64,000 nt of DNA from Beggiatoa leptomitoformis (GTDB lineage Bacteria > Pseudomonadota > Gammaproteobacteria > Beggiatoales > Beggiatoaceae), in assembly GCF_001305575.3 (NCBI RefSeq), contig NZ_CP012373.2, positions 806,001 through 870,000 on the forward strand, read 5' to 3'. Numbering within the stretch: position 1 is the stretch's first letter; each line of letters opens with the position of its first letter. A program made the translations under genes and the position numbers. Below are positions 18,590 to 28,516 of the stretch, piece by piece. The notes beneath the pieces are model-generated. The model was given only the letters and a program-made list of their open reading frames with translations. It was not told the DNA's origin and searched no databases.

Positions 18590-20203
18590 ATGACACGTTA
18601 TTTGATTGGATTTATCTGGCTTTTATGTCTAATACAACCGCTACAGGCTGAAACATTTGAAACCGCTGTTAGCACATTAAGCCAAGCAACAGACCGCTCA
18701 ACATTAATCACAGCAATTCAACAGTTTGCTACGGTTGGCGATGAACGCGGTTTAAAAATTTTGGAAGCATTGCGCGATGAACAATTGCGTATTACCGATA
18801 ATCAACGGGTTTTAATAATCACAGGGCAACAGGCAAAAGACGTGTCAACGGGTGAAACTATTGATACTACAGGCTTAACTTTTAAAGAATTACCCAGTAT
18901 TAACAATGCACTCCGTCGGGCTTTATTACCTGCTATCGGACAATTACAACTGAATGTTAAAGACCCCGTTATCCGCTTACAAGCCGCAGAGGAATTGCGC
19001 AAACGTCCCCCCGAAGGGGCGGAAGCATTTCTAAAAACCGCTATCGCCCGTGAACAAGACCCCAAAATTAACCAAACGTTAAAAATTGCCCTCGCTCAAA
19101 TTGAATTAAGCAGTACCGACCGTCAAACCCGCCTAAATGCTTTGCACTTAATGCAAGATGTACAGTCCAGTGAATTTACCGCATTACTCACCCCCTTATT
19201 AGCAAAAAATCCCGATGGCAGTTTTGTAGAAACGGATGAAGAAATCCGTGCTACCGCCAGCACCATGCTAAATGCCCTCGAAGCGCAACAGCAGCGAATT
19301 GCTCAATGGGGAAATCTTTTTTATGGCTTGAGTTTAGGCAGTATTTTATTACTTGCCGCCTTAGGATTAGCGATTACATTTGGACTGATGGGCGTTATTA
19401 ACATGGCACATGGGGAAATGTTAATGCTCGGCGCGTATAGCACTTATGTTGTGCAGAATCTATTCCGTGATTATTTACCCGCCAGTCTATTTGATTGGTA
19501 CTTATTGCTAGCCTTACCGGTTGCTTTTCTAGTCAGTGCGAGCGTTGGTGTGGTCTTAGAGCGCAGTATTATTCGTTTTTTGTACAACCGCCCATTAGAA
19601 ACGTTACTCGCAACATGGGGGATTGGCTTAATTTTAATTCAAACCGTGCGGTTACTCTTTGGCGCGCAAAATGTGCAAGTTGCAAATCCTAGCTGGTTAT
19701 CAGGCGGTATTGAAGTTGCCAATAATTTAGTTTTACCTTACAACCGATTAGCCATTATTGGCTTTGTGATTTTTGTCGTATTTCTCGTTTGGTTTATTTT
19801 GCGTCATACACCATTAGGTTTAAAAGTGCGTGCCGTTACCCAAAATCGGCAAATGGCAGCATGTATGGGAATTCGCACGGCTCATGTGGACATGTGGACG
19901 TTTGGACTAGGTTCTGGTGTCGCAGGCTTAGGGGGGGTTGCACTGTCACAAATTGGCAACGTTGGCCCTGAATTAGGACAAAGTTATATCATTGATTCTT
20001 TTATGGTCGTTGTGTTAGGTGGTGTTGGCAACATTGCGGGTGCAGTCTTTGGTGCTTTGGGTTTAGGCATGTTAAGCAAATTTTTAGAGCCTGAAGTCGG
20101 TGCGGTGATGGCCAAAATATTAATGTTGGTCTTTATCATCCTATTTATTCAAAAACGCCCACAAGGTTTATTCGCGCTCAAAGGGCGATTTGTTGAAAAC
20201 TAA
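18590..20203 (+). CDS. urtB: Urea-type ABC transporter permease UrtB
   Basis: 537 residues: signal-like N-terminus (MTRYLIGFIWLLCLIQPLQA), then a long periplasmic domain of about 220 residues that distinguishes UrtB from LivH. A LivH-type permease core with many membrane helices follows, with the conserved GLMGVINMAHGEMLMLGAY and the ABC contact region RTAHVDMWTFGLGSGVAGLGGVAL (read as separate halves). It imports urea with UrtA, C, D and E. The next genes are urtC (21 nt on) and urtD. The solute-binding gene urtA, normally first, is absent: pilT and its terminator lie directly upstream, leaving hardly any room for a promoter. Confidence 0.92.
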   Translation: MTRYLIGFIWLLCLIQPLQAETFETAVSTLSQATDRSTLITAIQQFATVGDERGLKILEALRDEQLRITDNQRVLIITGQQAKDVSTGETIDTTGLTFKELPSINNALRRALLPAIGQLQLNVKDPVIRLQAAEELRKRPPEGAEAFLKTAIAREQDPKINQTLKIALAQIELSSTDRQTRLNALHLMQDVQSSEFTALLTPLLAKNPDGSFVETDEEIRATASTMLNALEAQQQRIAQWGNLFYGLSLGSILLLAALGLAITFGLMGVINMAHGEMLMLGAYSTYVVQNLFRDYLPASLFDWYLLLALPVAFLVSASVGVVLERSIIRFLYNRPLETLLATWGIGLILIQTVRLLFGAQNVQVANPSWLSGGIEVANNLVLPYNRLAIIGFVIFVVFLVWFILRHTPLGLKVRAVTQNRQMAACMGIRTAHVDMWTFGLGSGVAGLGGVALSQIGNVGPELGQSYIIDSFMVVVLGGVGNIAGAVFGALGLGMLSKFLEPEVGAVMAKILMLVFIILFIQKRPQGLFALKGRFVEN

Positions 20204-20224
20204 AGACTCAAGGACATAAGCCAA

Positions 20225-21313
20225 ATGATATTAAAGCGTTTTTATACCCTACACAGCCCACTTGCGTGGCTTGCTCTAGTGCTGGTTGCCCTTGTTGGTA
20301 TTGTTGGCATTCCACTACTAAATACCCAATTAGACCCCAGCAGTACAGGATACGTTCCTGACTACCTTATTCCCTTACTTGGCAAATTTCTCTGCTATGC
20401 AATGGTTGCTCTAGCGATTGATTTAATTTGGGGTTATGCGGGTATTCTCAGCTTAGGACATGGCGTATTTTTCGCGCTAGGTGGCTATGCAATGGGCATG
20501 TACCTCATGCGCAGTATGGCGGGGCTGGGTGTTTATCGTAGTGAACTCCCTGATTTTATGGTATTTCTTAACTGGCAATCGCTTCCTTGGTACTGGTACG
20601 GATTTGACAGCTTTGCCTTTACCCTGTTGATGATTTTATTAATTCCCGCGCTACTCGCGTTTATTTTTGGCTGGTTTGCGTTTCGCTCTCGTATTAAAGG
20701 CGTGTATTTTTCCATTATCACTCAAGCCATGACTTTTGCGTTTATGCTCCTGTTTTTCCGTAATGAAACAGGATTTGGTGGCAACAATGGTTTAACCGAT
20801 TTTAAATTTATTCTGGGCTATTCGATTCAAGAACACAGCACCCGCCTCGCGCTATACATCATCACGGCTACCGCCCTGTTATTAGTTTACTTACTGTGTC
20901 GTTTTCTTGTTACCAGCAAATTAGGACGAGTACTAACAGCGATTCGTGACGCAGAAAGTCGTGTTATGTTTTGTGGATACAATCCATTGTATTATAAATT
21001 ATTTATATGGGTTGTTTCCGCTATGATTTGTGGCATTGCGGGCGCGTTATACGTGCCACAAGTTGGCATTATTAACCCCGGCGAACTAGCCCCCGCAAAC
21101 TCCATTGAAATGGTTATCTGGGTTGCCGTTGGCGGACGTAGCACCCTTATTGGTGGCATGATAGGGGCGGGTGTTGTGAACGGTGCAAAAAGCTGGTTTA
21201 CGGTCGCTTATCCTGACTTATGGCTATATGTGTTAGGGGGTTTATTTATTATCGTAACGCTCTTTTTACCACGCGGTTTAATCGGTCTTTTTAAAGGAAA
21301 GGAAAACAAATGA
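20225..21313 (+). CDS. urtC: Urea-type ABC transporter permease UrtC
   Basis: 362 residues, second integral membrane subunit (LivM type). Several hydrophobic helices are visible, including LIPLLGKFLCYAMVALAIDL and LIWGYAGILSLGHGVFFALG; the latter is the LivM/UrtC signature. Further motifs are NNGLTDFKFILG, RVLTAIRDAESRVMFCGYNP (contact loop for the ATPase) and GEMVIWVAVGGRSTLIGG-like IEMVIWVAVGGRSTLIGGM. The stop codon overlaps the start of urtD in an ATGA quartet, so the two are translationally coupled. Confidence 0.92.
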   Translation: MILKRFYTLHSPLAWLALVLVALVGIVGIPLLNTQLDPSSTGYVPDYLIPLLGKFLCYAMVALAIDLIWGYAGILSLGHGVFFALGGYAMGMYLMRSMAGLGVYRSELPDFMVFLNWQSLPWYWYGFDSFAFTLLMILLIPALLAFIFGWFAFRSRIKGVYFSIITQAMTFAFMLLFFRNETGFGGNNGLTDFKFILGYSIQEHSTRLALYIITATALLLVYLLCRFLVTSKLGRVLTAIRDAESRVMFCGYNPLYYKLFIWVVSAMICGIAGALYVPQVGIINPGELAPANSIEMVIWVAVGGRSTLIGGMIGAGVVNGAKSWFTVAYPDLWLYVLGGLFIIVTLFLPRGLIGLFKGKENK

Positions 21314-22182
21314 CACTCACCGCTTCCGCACCCAACACAGATAATACACCGCCGTGGTTAGCGCGTGGTCGGCAATTTTGGCGACGTGACCGCGTGTTTA
21401 AAATGGTCATGCCACCCATACATTCCGTTAACTTGGATTTATCCCACGATACTGTCTTATATTTAGAAAACATCACCGTTAGTTTTGATGGTTTTAAAGC
21501 GTTAAATAACCTAAATTTCTACGTAAAACGTGGCGAATTACGTTGCGTTGTCGGCGCAAATGGTGCGGGTAAAACCACGATGATGGATGTCATCACAGGC
21601 AAAACCCGCCCCGATAGCGGCTCAGCTTTTTTTGGACAATGGATTGATTTAACACAATATTCAGAACCAGAAATTGCAGCCGCAGGCATAGGGCGCAAAT
21701 TTCAAAAACCCACTGTATTTGAAAACCACAGCGTGTTAGAAAATTTAGAGTTGGCTTTGCGCACACATAAGGGCGTGTGGTCTAGCCTATTTGCGCGCTT
21801 AACACCAGAACAGCGCGACCGCATTGATGAAGTTCTAAACCTCATTGGCTTAACCAACCACGTACAACGACGTGCAGGCTTACTCGCGCATGGACAAAAA
21901 CAATGGTTAGAAATCGGCATGTTATTGGTACAAGAACCTTATTTACTCCTGCTAGATGAACCCGTTGCAGGAATGACGCAACACGAGATAGAACGCACTG
22001 CTGAACTACTCAACTCGCTTGCTGGTCGTCATGCGGTTGTGGTGGTTGAACACGATATGGCTTTTGTACGCTCGATTGCTAAAACCGTGACAGTGCTACA
22101 CGAAGGGCAAGTATTAGCAGAAGGAAATATGACGGACATTCAAGCAAATCCGCGTGTGATTGAAGTGTATTTAGGCGAGTAA
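21310..22182 (+). CDS. urtD: Urea-type ABC transporter ATP-binding protein UrtD
   Basis: 290 residues. An N-terminal extension of about 45 residues precedes the ATPase domain. Walker A GANGAGKTT, LivG-like Q-loop region GIGRKFQKPTVFENHSVLENLELAL (read in parts), a degenerate signature LLAHGQKQWLEIGMLL where LSGGQ reads AHGQK as is normal for UrtD, and Walker B LLLLDEPVAGMT. The second ATPase urtE would be expected immediately after but is missing; a dispersed inverted repeat begins 7 nt past the stop. Either UrtE and UrtA are encoded elsewhere or UrtD works alone. Confidence 0.92.
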   Translation: MTLTASAPNTDNTPPWLARGRQFWRRDRVFKMVMPPIHSVNLDLSHDTVLYLENITVSFDGFKALNNLNFYVKRGELRCVVGANGAGKTTMMDVITGKTRPDSGSAFFGQWIDLTQYSEPEIAAAGIGRKFQKPTVFENHSVLENLELALRTHKGVWSSLFARLTPEQRDRIDEVLNLIGLTNHVQRRAGLLAHGQKQWLEIGMLLVQEPYLLLLDEPVAGMTQHEIERTAELLNSLAGRHAVVVVEHDMAFVRSIAKTVTVLHEGQVLAEGNMTDIQANPRVIEVYLGE

Positions 22183-22188
22183 TGCAAA

Positions 22189-22282
22189 ATGGTCTGAATG
22201 GGAATGCTTAAGCGTAACAGCGTTGATATTATTATGAATATATGTAAACCCTGCCAACGCTAAAAACCCTGATTCAGACCAT
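22189..22282. repeat. Dispersed inverted-repeat element, copy 1 (94 bp)
   Basis: Ends are ATGGTCTGAAT (22189-22199) and ATTCAGACCAT (22272-22282), a perfect 11-bp inverted repeat. It belongs to the same family as the copies at 25580, 35403 and 46248. It starts 7 nt after the urtD stop and may serve as a terminator or 3' stabiliser. Confidence 0.6.
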
Positions 22283-22334
22283 TCTTCTATTAACAGACAC
22301 AAAGCAACATAACAATACAGGACAAATTTATACC

Positions 22335-22505
22335 ATGATGACAGAAAACGTAAAAAATGCGCCATTTGACCCACAAGTGCAACTACATATTAAATTAAGT
22401 TTTGCAGAACGTGCTGCCTTAAAAAAGCTAGCAACGGCTCAAGGTTTAAGTATAGAAAAACTCTTACAACAACAGATTAAACAACTGCTTGAAAATAAAG
22501 CGTGA
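22335..22505 (+). CDS. Small 56-residue protein, ribbon-helix-helix-like
   Basis: ATG 22335 (or 22338) to TGA 22503-22505. The protein begins MMTENVKNAPFDPQVQLHIK and continues LSFAERAALKKLATAQGLSI, then EKLLQQQIKQLLE. A short strand followed by two amphipathic helices is what ribbon-helix-helix DNA-binding proteins and some antitoxins look like. The residue pattern L-x-x-x-E-R-x-x-L-x-x-x-A-x-x-x-G-x-S is common in CopG/Arc-like proteins. No toxin gene is adjacent. An AGGAC sequence about 10 nt upstream is a modest ribosome site. Codon use resembles its neighbours. Function unassigned. Confidence 0.55.
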   Translation: MMTENVKNAPFDPQVQLHIKLSFAERAALKKLATAQGLSIEKLLQQQIKQLLENKA

Positions 22506-22838
22506 TAAAACATCATTATTCAAGTTTTACTTAAGCGTGTGCTTCAACATTCTGGTAATACTGGAAAATCCGTTATTTCCCCAATAAGAGACTGTCTAAA
22601 TCAAGATATTCAGATACACAGACAATCAGAACTATCAATGCAGTCACTTTTTATACCTGTCTATGTTAAAAATCCTAACGGCGATAATGACTACGCTTAT
22701 TCTTTTATGTTTTTTTAACACTACCTCATCTTGCCTATTTTCCATCTAAAACTTCAAATGGGTTCTATATGACCTGATTGACTATAAATTATTACGCTTC
22801 ATTCCCTCTGATGATTAAAAATAAAGTGAATAATCCTT
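22506..22838. other. Intergenic gap with a half copy of the dispersed repeat
   Basis: 333 nt without a credible gene. GTCTAAATCA at 22594-22603 matches the left end of the repeat family and the following 50 nt resemble copy 2, but no right end is found, so it looks like a decayed copy. The remainder is AT-rich and probably holds the promoter of the secretion-adaptor gene. Confidence 0.4.
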
Positions 22839-24128
22839 ATGCGTGAGTATCCCCCTCTTCTGACTCCTTCGCCAAGTGTTTGGAGTCATCTTATCACTTG
22901 GTTAACACTCCTTTTTTTATTAACGGCAGGCATTTGGGCAAATTATGCAACGTTAGATGAGGTAACACGTGGTATCGGTAAAGTTATTCCATCCAGTCAA
23001 GTGCAAATTGTCCAAAACTTAGAAGGGGGAATTATTTCTGAATTATCCGTGAAAGCGGGTGATATTGTTGAAAAAGGACAGATTTTACTGCGGATAGATG
23101 ATACCCGTTTTTCCTCTTCCTTTCGGGAAAATAAGGTGAACATTGTAGAACTACAAGCCAAAGTTGCCCGCTTAACCGCAGAATCTGAAGGAAAATTATT
23201 TACACTCCCCACCAAATTAACCAATGAACAACTCAGTTTTTTTAAAAATGAAGTCGCTTTAGCCAACTCGCGCCAACAAGCCTTACAAGCAAATTTAGAT
23301 ATTTTAACCCAACAAAAACGACAAAAAAACCAAGAAATTAATGAATTAAAATCAAAATTAACCCAGTTACAACGTAGTTATGACTTGGTAAAAAAAGAAT
23401 TGGATATTACCGAACCATTGGTAAAAAAAGGCGTAATGTCAGAAGTTGAACTTTTACGCTTACAACGAGAAGCCAGTGATTTAAAAGGTAATTTAGAAGG
23501 TATTCGCTTAAGTATTCCGCGTGCAGAAACGGCTGTTGATGAATCGGAACGGAAAAGCAAAGAAATTGCCGCCACTTTTCGAGCGAGTGCATTAACTGAA
23601 CTTAATGATAATAAAGCTGAATTAGCCAGAAACGCAGAATCAGGGCTTGCACTAGAAGACCGCGTAACCCGCACGCTGGTGCGTTCTCCTGTAAAAGGTA
23701 CGATTAAGCGCGTTAAAGTAACAACGGTTGGTGGTGTAGTACAACCGGGAATGGATTTGGTGGAAATTGTACCGTTAGAAGATACGTTATTAATTGAAGC
23801 ACAAATACGTCCTTCTGATATTGCTTTTTTACATCCCGGACAAGTCGCCATGATAAAATTTACCGCTTATGATTTTTCTATTTTTGGCGGTTTACAAGCC
23901 CATTTAGAACATATCAGTGCGGATACCATCTTAAATGAACGCAACGAAGCTTTCTTTTTAATACAACTGCGTACAGAGCAAAATTTTTTAAGTAATGGGG
24001 ATAAATCATTACCAATTATTCCCGGCATGACGGTTAATGTAGATATACTCACGGGCAAAAAAACCCTGCTTAATTATTTATTAAAACCGCTCAAAAAAGT
24101 TCACGATGAGGCTTTACGTGAACGTTAG
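22839..24128 (+). CDS. HlyD-family type I secretion periplasmic adaptor
   Basis: Membrane fusion protein that bridges an inner-membrane ABC exporter and a TolC-like pore. 429 residues: a short cytosolic N-terminus, one membrane helix (LITWLTLLFLLTAGIWANY, about 18-36), a first lipoyl half-motif (GKVIPSSQVQIVQNLEGGII and VKAGDIVEKGQILLRID), a long alpha-hairpin (about 100-270, rich in Gln, Lys and Leu heptads), a second lipoyl half (VRSPVKGTIKRVKVTTVGGVV) and a C-terminal beta region ending near GMTVNVDILTGKKTLLNYLLKP, the typical HlyD/PrtE end. No ABC exporter or TolC gene is adjacent. A papain-like protease gene follows 42 nt later and may be its cargo or partner. Confidence 0.88.
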   Translation: MREYPPLLTPSPSVWSHLITWLTLLFLLTAGIWANYATLDEVTRGIGKVIPSSQVQIVQNLEGGIISELSVKAGDIVEKGQILLRIDDTRFSSSFRENKVNIVELQAKVARLTAESEGKLFTLPTKLTNEQLSFFKNEVALANSRQQALQANLDILTQQKRQKNQEINELKSKLTQLQRSYDLVKKELDITEPLVKKGVMSEVELLRLQREASDLKGNLEGIRLSIPRAETAVDESERKSKEIAATFRASALTELNDNKAELARNAESGLALEDRVTRTLVRSPVKGTIKRVKVTTVGGVVQPGMDLVEIVPLEDTLLIEAQIRPSDIAFLHPGQVAMIKFTAYDFSIFGGLQAHLEHISADTILNERNEAFFLIQLRTEQNFLSNGDKSLPIIPGMTVNVDILTGKKTLLNYLLKPLKKVHDEALRER

Positions 24129-24170
24129 TCACAACCATAGGCAATTTTTGCATTATCAGGATTATGCACC

Positions 24171-25532
24171 ATGTCTCACATCAAAATTACCCGCGCTGAC
24201 GGGACAGAACGTCAACTTTCAGGGTATCACTACGCCAAACCCGATGCGCAAGCCAAACCGTTTGCATCACAACTAGGCAAGAAAAAGTTACCCGCCAAAG
24301 TCGATTTACGTCCTTATATGACGGAAGTAGAAGACCAAGAAAATACCAGTAGTTGCGTTGCAAATGCGGTTGCAGGTGCGTATGAATACTTAGCAAAACG
24401 TCATTTAGGCGAAGATTCTTATAATGTAAGCCGTTTATTTATCTATTATAACGCCCGTTCTTATCGCAGTTGGGAAGAGAAAGACAGTGGTTCTTTTATT
24501 TCCGATGCAATTGAGGGTTTACGTGAATATGGTGCGTGTTCAGAAGAAACATGGGTGTTTGACGTAAAGGCTGTTACCAGTGAACCTGATGAGGAATCTT
24601 ATAATGAAGCCGCTCAATTTTTGGTTGAAAGCGTTGAATTAGTGCCTGTGGATTTAACGGCTTGGAAATCAGCGTTAGCAGAAGGACATCCGATTATTTT
24701 TGGCATTTCCTTATTTAAATCTTTTGATTCTCAAAGAAAAAAAGGCTTAGTTCCCATGCCTTCCCCACAAGAAACTGCTCGCGCGTCACATGGTGGACAT
24801 GCGATGTTATGCGTGGGTTATTCAGACAATGACCAAATGTTTATCGTGCGCAACTCATGGGGAGCAGACTGGGGCGACAATGGATATTGTTATATTCCTT
24901 ATCGTTATCTGGTAAATCCTGAGTTTAATAGTGGTGATTGCTGGATTATTAAACAACTGGATAACTTTGAAATTGATGAAGAATCATGGTCTGATGATGA
25001 TGAATCTGTATTAGGCGATTGGGAAACCGAATTTGCTGAAATGAGCGACGAGGATTATCAAGAGATGCTGGAGGCGATGGGAGATTATCCCTTAGAGTTG
25101 CGTCTTGCAATGATAATTATGTCTGCGGCAGGGGCAGATGATGATGTTAGTGATGAAGAAATAGACGAAATCACGACTTACATGGATACGCTGCTTGAAT
25201 TGTTGGGCGTGAAAATGAAAACGGCCCGCTTATTACGCAACGCACTTAAGCAGTTAGATGATGAAGAATTGCTTGAAGAATCCATTGATTTATTGGGCGA
25301 ATATTTATCTGGTGAGTTGTTAGCACGGATTATTCAGGACATTGAAACCTTGATTGGTGTTGATGATATGTCAGAAGAAGAGGAGGAATTCCTCAATGAA
25401 TTAATCAGTCGTTGGCAAATTGAAGATAATGAGGAAGAATCAGAAGACGACGACGAGGACTATGAGGAGGACGAAGACGAAGAAGAAGAAGAGGAGGAGG
25501 AGGAAGAACCAACACCAAAGAAAAGACGGTAA
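24171..25532 (+). CDS. Papain-like C1 peptidase with TerB-like region and acidic tail
   Basis: 453 residues, no signal peptide. The C1 domain (about 40-265) has all four catalytic positions: Gln in VEDQENTSSC, Cys62 in SSCVANAVAGAYEY, His210 in HGGHAMLCVGYSD and Asn228 in IVRNSWGADWGDNGY. There is no obvious inhibitory propeptide; only about 40 residues precede the domain. Residues about 300-385 (AMIIMSAAGADDDVSDEEID, then LLELLGVKMKTARLLRNAL) resemble a TerB-type helical acidic domain. The last 50 residues are almost all Asp/Glu, ending PTPKKRR. The gene follows the HlyD adaptor by 42 nt. Export by the type I route using an uncleaved, acidic C-terminal signal is a hypothesis; a cytosolic peptidase is the alternative. 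Confidence 0.8.
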   Translation: MSHIKITRADGTERQLSGYHYAKPDAQAKPFASQLGKKKLPAKVDLRPYMTEVEDQENTSSCVANAVAGAYEYLAKRHLGEDSYNVSRLFIYYNARSYRSWEEKDSGSFISDAIEGLREYGACSEETWVFDVKAVTSEPDEESYNEAAQFLVESVELVPVDLTAWKSALAEGHPIIFGISLFKSFDSQRKKGLVPMPSPQETARASHGGHAMLCVGYSDNDQMFIVRNSWGADWGDNGYCYIPYRYLVNPEFNSGDCWIIKQLDNFEIDEESWSDDDESVLGDWETEFAEMSDEDYQEMLEAMGDYPLELRLAMIIMSAAGADDDVSDEEIDEITTYMDTLLELLGVKMKTARLLRNALKQLDDEELLEESIDLLGEYLSGELLARIIQDIETLIGVDDMSEEEEEFLNELISRWQIEDNEEESEDDDEDYEEDEDEEEEEEEEEEPTPKKRR

Positions 25533-25579
25533 GTAAAAAATAGCCTAGATAAGAAGTTAAGTTCTTTGCTTGATATGAG

Positions 25580-25654
25580 ATTGTCTAAATCAGGATTGGC
25601 AGAATTATCCATGCAATTACTGTTTTTAATTCTAAAAGTCCCGATTTAGACAAT
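25580..25654. repeat. Dispersed inverted-repeat element, copy 2 (75 bp)
   Basis: Perfect 12-bp terminal inverted repeat ATTGTCTAAATC (25580-25591) / GATTTAGACAAT (25643-25654). It sits 48 nt after the peptidase stop. Confidence 0.6.
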
Positions 25655-25693
25655 TACCATTTTTATCCATTGCTATCTAGCACTACTAACTAA

Positions 25694-25724
25694 CGGATAA
25701 CACTGCTTAAAGCGGTGGTATCCG
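25694..25724 (-). terminator. Hairpin downstream of gyrA
   Basis: CGGATA (25694-25699) pairs with TATCCG (25719-25724), and the stem continues inward through CACTGCTT/AAGCGGTG with one A-G mismatch and one wobble. The T-tail on the minus strand is weak. The GGTATCCG arm is shared with the hairpin at 10850. Confidence 0.45.
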
Positions 25725-25735
25725 CGTTATTCCGC

Positions 25736-28375
25736 TTAACTTAATGGCGAGGTATCATCGGGTGATGGGTCATCTGACGCGCCGTTATTAGCAAGTGTAT
25801 CGTTAAGGATGTCGTCATCTACGGCTACATCAATAATCTCATCCCCTTGTAATTCCATTATTTTCTCTACGCCAACTAATAATTCTCCATCAACCAGTCG
25901 AATCAAGCCTACCCCTTGTGTATTACGACTTACGACGGAAATACCCGCAGCAGGGGTGCGAACCAATGTGCCGCGATTACTAATCAGCATTAAATCATCA
26001 TTGTCTTGCACTTGTACCGCGCCCACAACTAAACCGTTACGTTCAGAGGTTTTAATAGAAATAACCCCTTTTGTGCCACGTCCTTTCGTTGGATAATCTG
26101 CAATGGGTGTGCGCTTGCCATAGCCATTCTCTGTTGCGGTTAGAATCGTTCCGCCCGCTTCGGCAATAATCAGAGAAATAACTTTATCTTCTTTATCCAA
26201 AGAGATACCACGCACACCGCGTGCTGTCCGTCCAACTGAGCGCACGGCATCTTCAGTAAAGCGCACGGCTTTGCCATGATTGCTGAATAACATTACATCT
26301 TGTTGTCCATCTGTAATAGCAACGTTGACCAGTTGGTCGCCTTCGTCTAATGCCAATGCAATGATGCCGTTAGCACGGGGACGCGAAAACTCGGTTAAAG
26401 GGGTTTTTTTGACCGTGCCAAATATGGTTGCCATAAAAATGTAGCGATTTTCGGTAAATTCGCGCACGGGTAAAATGGCGTTGACCCGTTCACCTTCTTC
26501 TAATGGCAATAAATTAACAATGGGTTTACCGCGTGCATTCCGCCCTGCTTGCGGCAATTCATAGACTTTTAGCCAGTAAATTTTCCCCGCACTGGTAAAG
26601 CATAAAATCTTGTCGTGCGTGCTAGCAATAAATAATTTATCGATGAAATCTTCTTCTTTCATCTGGGTTGCGGCTTTGCCTTTCCCGCCCCGTTTTTGTG
26701 CTTGATAAAGGCTTAATACTTGTGATTTAACATACCCTTCGTGGGAGAGCGTGACGACAACCGATTCATCAGGAATTAAATCTTCAATATTTAAGTCACG
26801 ATGGTCTAAGACGATTTCTGTACGGCGTTCATCGCCATATTCGGTCACAATGGCTTGCAATTCTTCGCGGATGACTTGCATCAGGCGTTCACCGCTGTTT
26901 AAAATGGCTAACAGTTCGTGAATTTGGGTTAATAGCCCTTTGTATTCTTCAAGAATTTTATCTTGTTCTAAGCCTGTTAAACGGTGCAGGCGTAATTCTA
27001 AAATGGCTTGGGCTTGTACTTCTGACAGGTGATAATATTCGCCCTCTAATCCCAGTTCTGCGGGTAAGGTGGTGGGGCGAGACGCATAGGCGGCATCACC
27101 TTGCATCATGGTTTTAATTAAACTCGCTGACCATTGACGGGCTAATAAACCTTCACGCGCTTCTTGAGAGGTTTTAGCGGCCTTAATCAGGGTTATCATG
27201 TCATCAATATTATTTAAGGCAACGGCTAAGCCTTCTAAAATATGCGCCCGTTCTCGGGCTTTGCGTAATTCAAACAGGGTACGACGGGTGACAACTTCAC
27301 GGCGATGACGTAGGAACAGTTCTAATAACTGCTTTAAGTTTAAAATACGTGGCTGACCATCAACTAATGCAACAATATTAATGCCGAAAACCGTTTGCAG
27401 TTGTGTTTGTTGGTATAAATTATTCAGCACTACTTCTGCCGATTCGCCCCGTCGGACTTCAATCACTAAGCGGATGCCGTCCTTGTCCGATTCGTCACGC
27501 ATTTCAGTAATGCCGTCGATTTTTTTCTCTTTGACGAGTTCGGCAATTTTTTCCTGCAAGCGGGCTTTATTCACTTGATAAGGCAATTCATTAACAACAA
27601 TCTTTTCTTTGCCCGTGTTATCGTCTTGCTCTATCGTGGTTTTAGAACGTACATAAATGCGTCCACGTCCTGTGTGATAGGCTTCAACAATTCCACTCGC
27701 GCCATTAATCATCGCAGCCGTTGGAAAGTCAGGGCCAGGAATAAACTTCATCAGCGCATTAATATCTAATTCAGGCTCATCAATTAAAGCAATACAGGCA
27801 CTAACCACTTCACGCAAATTGTGCGGCGGAATATTGGTTGCCATCCCAACGGCAATGCCACTAGAACCATTAACTAAGAGATTAGGAATGCGGGTAGGAA
27901 ATACACTGGGTTCTTGTTCAGAACCGTCATAGTTAGGGACAAAATCGACGGTTTCTTTTTCTAAATCGGCTAATAATTCGTGGGCAATTTTTGCCATCCG
28001 TACTTCGGTATAACGCATTGCGGCGGGTGCATCACCATCAATAGAACCAAAGTTACCTTGTCCATCAACCAGCAAATAACGTAAAGAAAAATCTTGTGCC
28101 ATGCGGACGATAGTGTCATAAACTGCACTGTCGCCATGAGGGTGATATTTACCAATAACATCCCCAACAATACGGGCTGATTTTTTATAAGGTTTATTCC
28201 AGTCCGTGCCTAACTCATGCATGGCAAATAAGGCGCGACGATGTACAGGTTTTAAACCATCCCGTACATCGGGTAATGCTCTCCCCACAATGACACTCAT
28301 TGCATAATCGAGATAAGATTGTTTCATCTCATCTTCGATATTAATGGGAAGAACTTCTTTAGCAAACCGTTCCAT
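25736..28375 (-). CDS. gyrA: DNA gyrase subunit A
   Basis: Catalytic breakage-reunion subunit of gyrase. 879 residues from ATG 28375; an upstream ATG (28432) adds 19 residues without family support, and [17 protein letters not shown] is the usual beginning. Numbering coincides with E. coli: Ser83 and Asp87 in [11 protein letters not shown] (both the quinolone-sensitive residues) and catalytic Tyr122 in AAMRYTE. The C-terminal beta-pinwheel contains the GyrA box QKRGGKGK, needed for DNA wrapping, and ends in an Asp/Ser-rich tail. No intein and no neighbouring gyrB. Next gene on this strand is far away; the gene is monocistronic. Confidence 0.98.
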   Translation of the reverse strand: MERFAKEVLPINIEDEMKQSYLDYAMSVIVGRALPDVRDGLKPVHRRALFAMHELGTDWNKPYKKSARIVGDVIGKYHPHGDSAVYDTIVRMAQDFSLRYLLVDGQGNFGSIDGDAPAAMRYTEVRMAKIAHELLADLEKETVDFVPNYDGSEQEPSVFPTRIPNLLVNGSSGIAVGMATNIPPHNLREVVSACIALIDEPELDINALMKFIPGPDFPTAAMINGASGIVEAYHTGRGRIYVRSKTTIEQDDNTGKEKIVVNELPYQVNKARLQEKIAELVKEKKIDGITEMRDESDKDGIRLVIEVRRGESAEVVLNNLYQQTQLQTVFGINIVALVDGQPRILNLKQLLELFLRHRREVVTRRTLFELRKARERAHILEGLAVALNNIDDMITLIKAAKTSQEAREGLLARQWSASLIKTMMQGDAAYASRPTTLPAELGLEGEYYHLSEVQAQAILELRLHRLTGLEQDKILEEYKGLLTQIHELLAILNSGERLMQVIREELQAIVTEYGDERRTEIVLDHRDLNIEDLIPDESVVVTLSHEGYVKSQVLSLYQAQKRGGKGKAATQMKEEDFIDKLFIASTHDKILCFTSAGKIYWLKVYELPQAGRNARGKPIVNLLPLEEGERVNAILPVREFTENRYIFMATIFGTVKKTPLTEFSRPRANGIIALALDEGDQLVNVAITDGQQDVMLFSNHGKAVRFTEDAVRSVGRTARGVRGISLDKEDKVISLIIAEAGGTILTATENGYGKRTPIADYPTKGRGTKGVISIKTSERNGLVVGAVQVQDNDDLMLISNRGTLVRTPAAGISVVSRNTQGVGLIRLVDGELLVGVEKIMELQGDEIIDVAVDDDILNDTLANNGASDDPSPDDTSPLS

Positions 28376-28516
28376 TACAGTGCCTCTGTTCCTAGTAAAA
28401 TTAGGGTGATTTCTGCTGTAGAAAAATGCCACATTGTAACATAAATTAGGGTAACATTGCGTGGGATATTTTAGCTGAATTTTTAAGTAAATTAATTATT
28501 TAATGGGGTAGAAATA

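Noticed and set aside
22551-22838. Remnant of an ABC exporter gene in front of the HlyD gene
   Set aside because: No readable frame resembling an exporter was found; only a half repeat copy and AT-rich sequence.
23378-23851. 157-codon open frame on the minus strand inside the HlyD gene
   Set aside because: Ser/Thr-rich shadow of a real coding frame with no family features.
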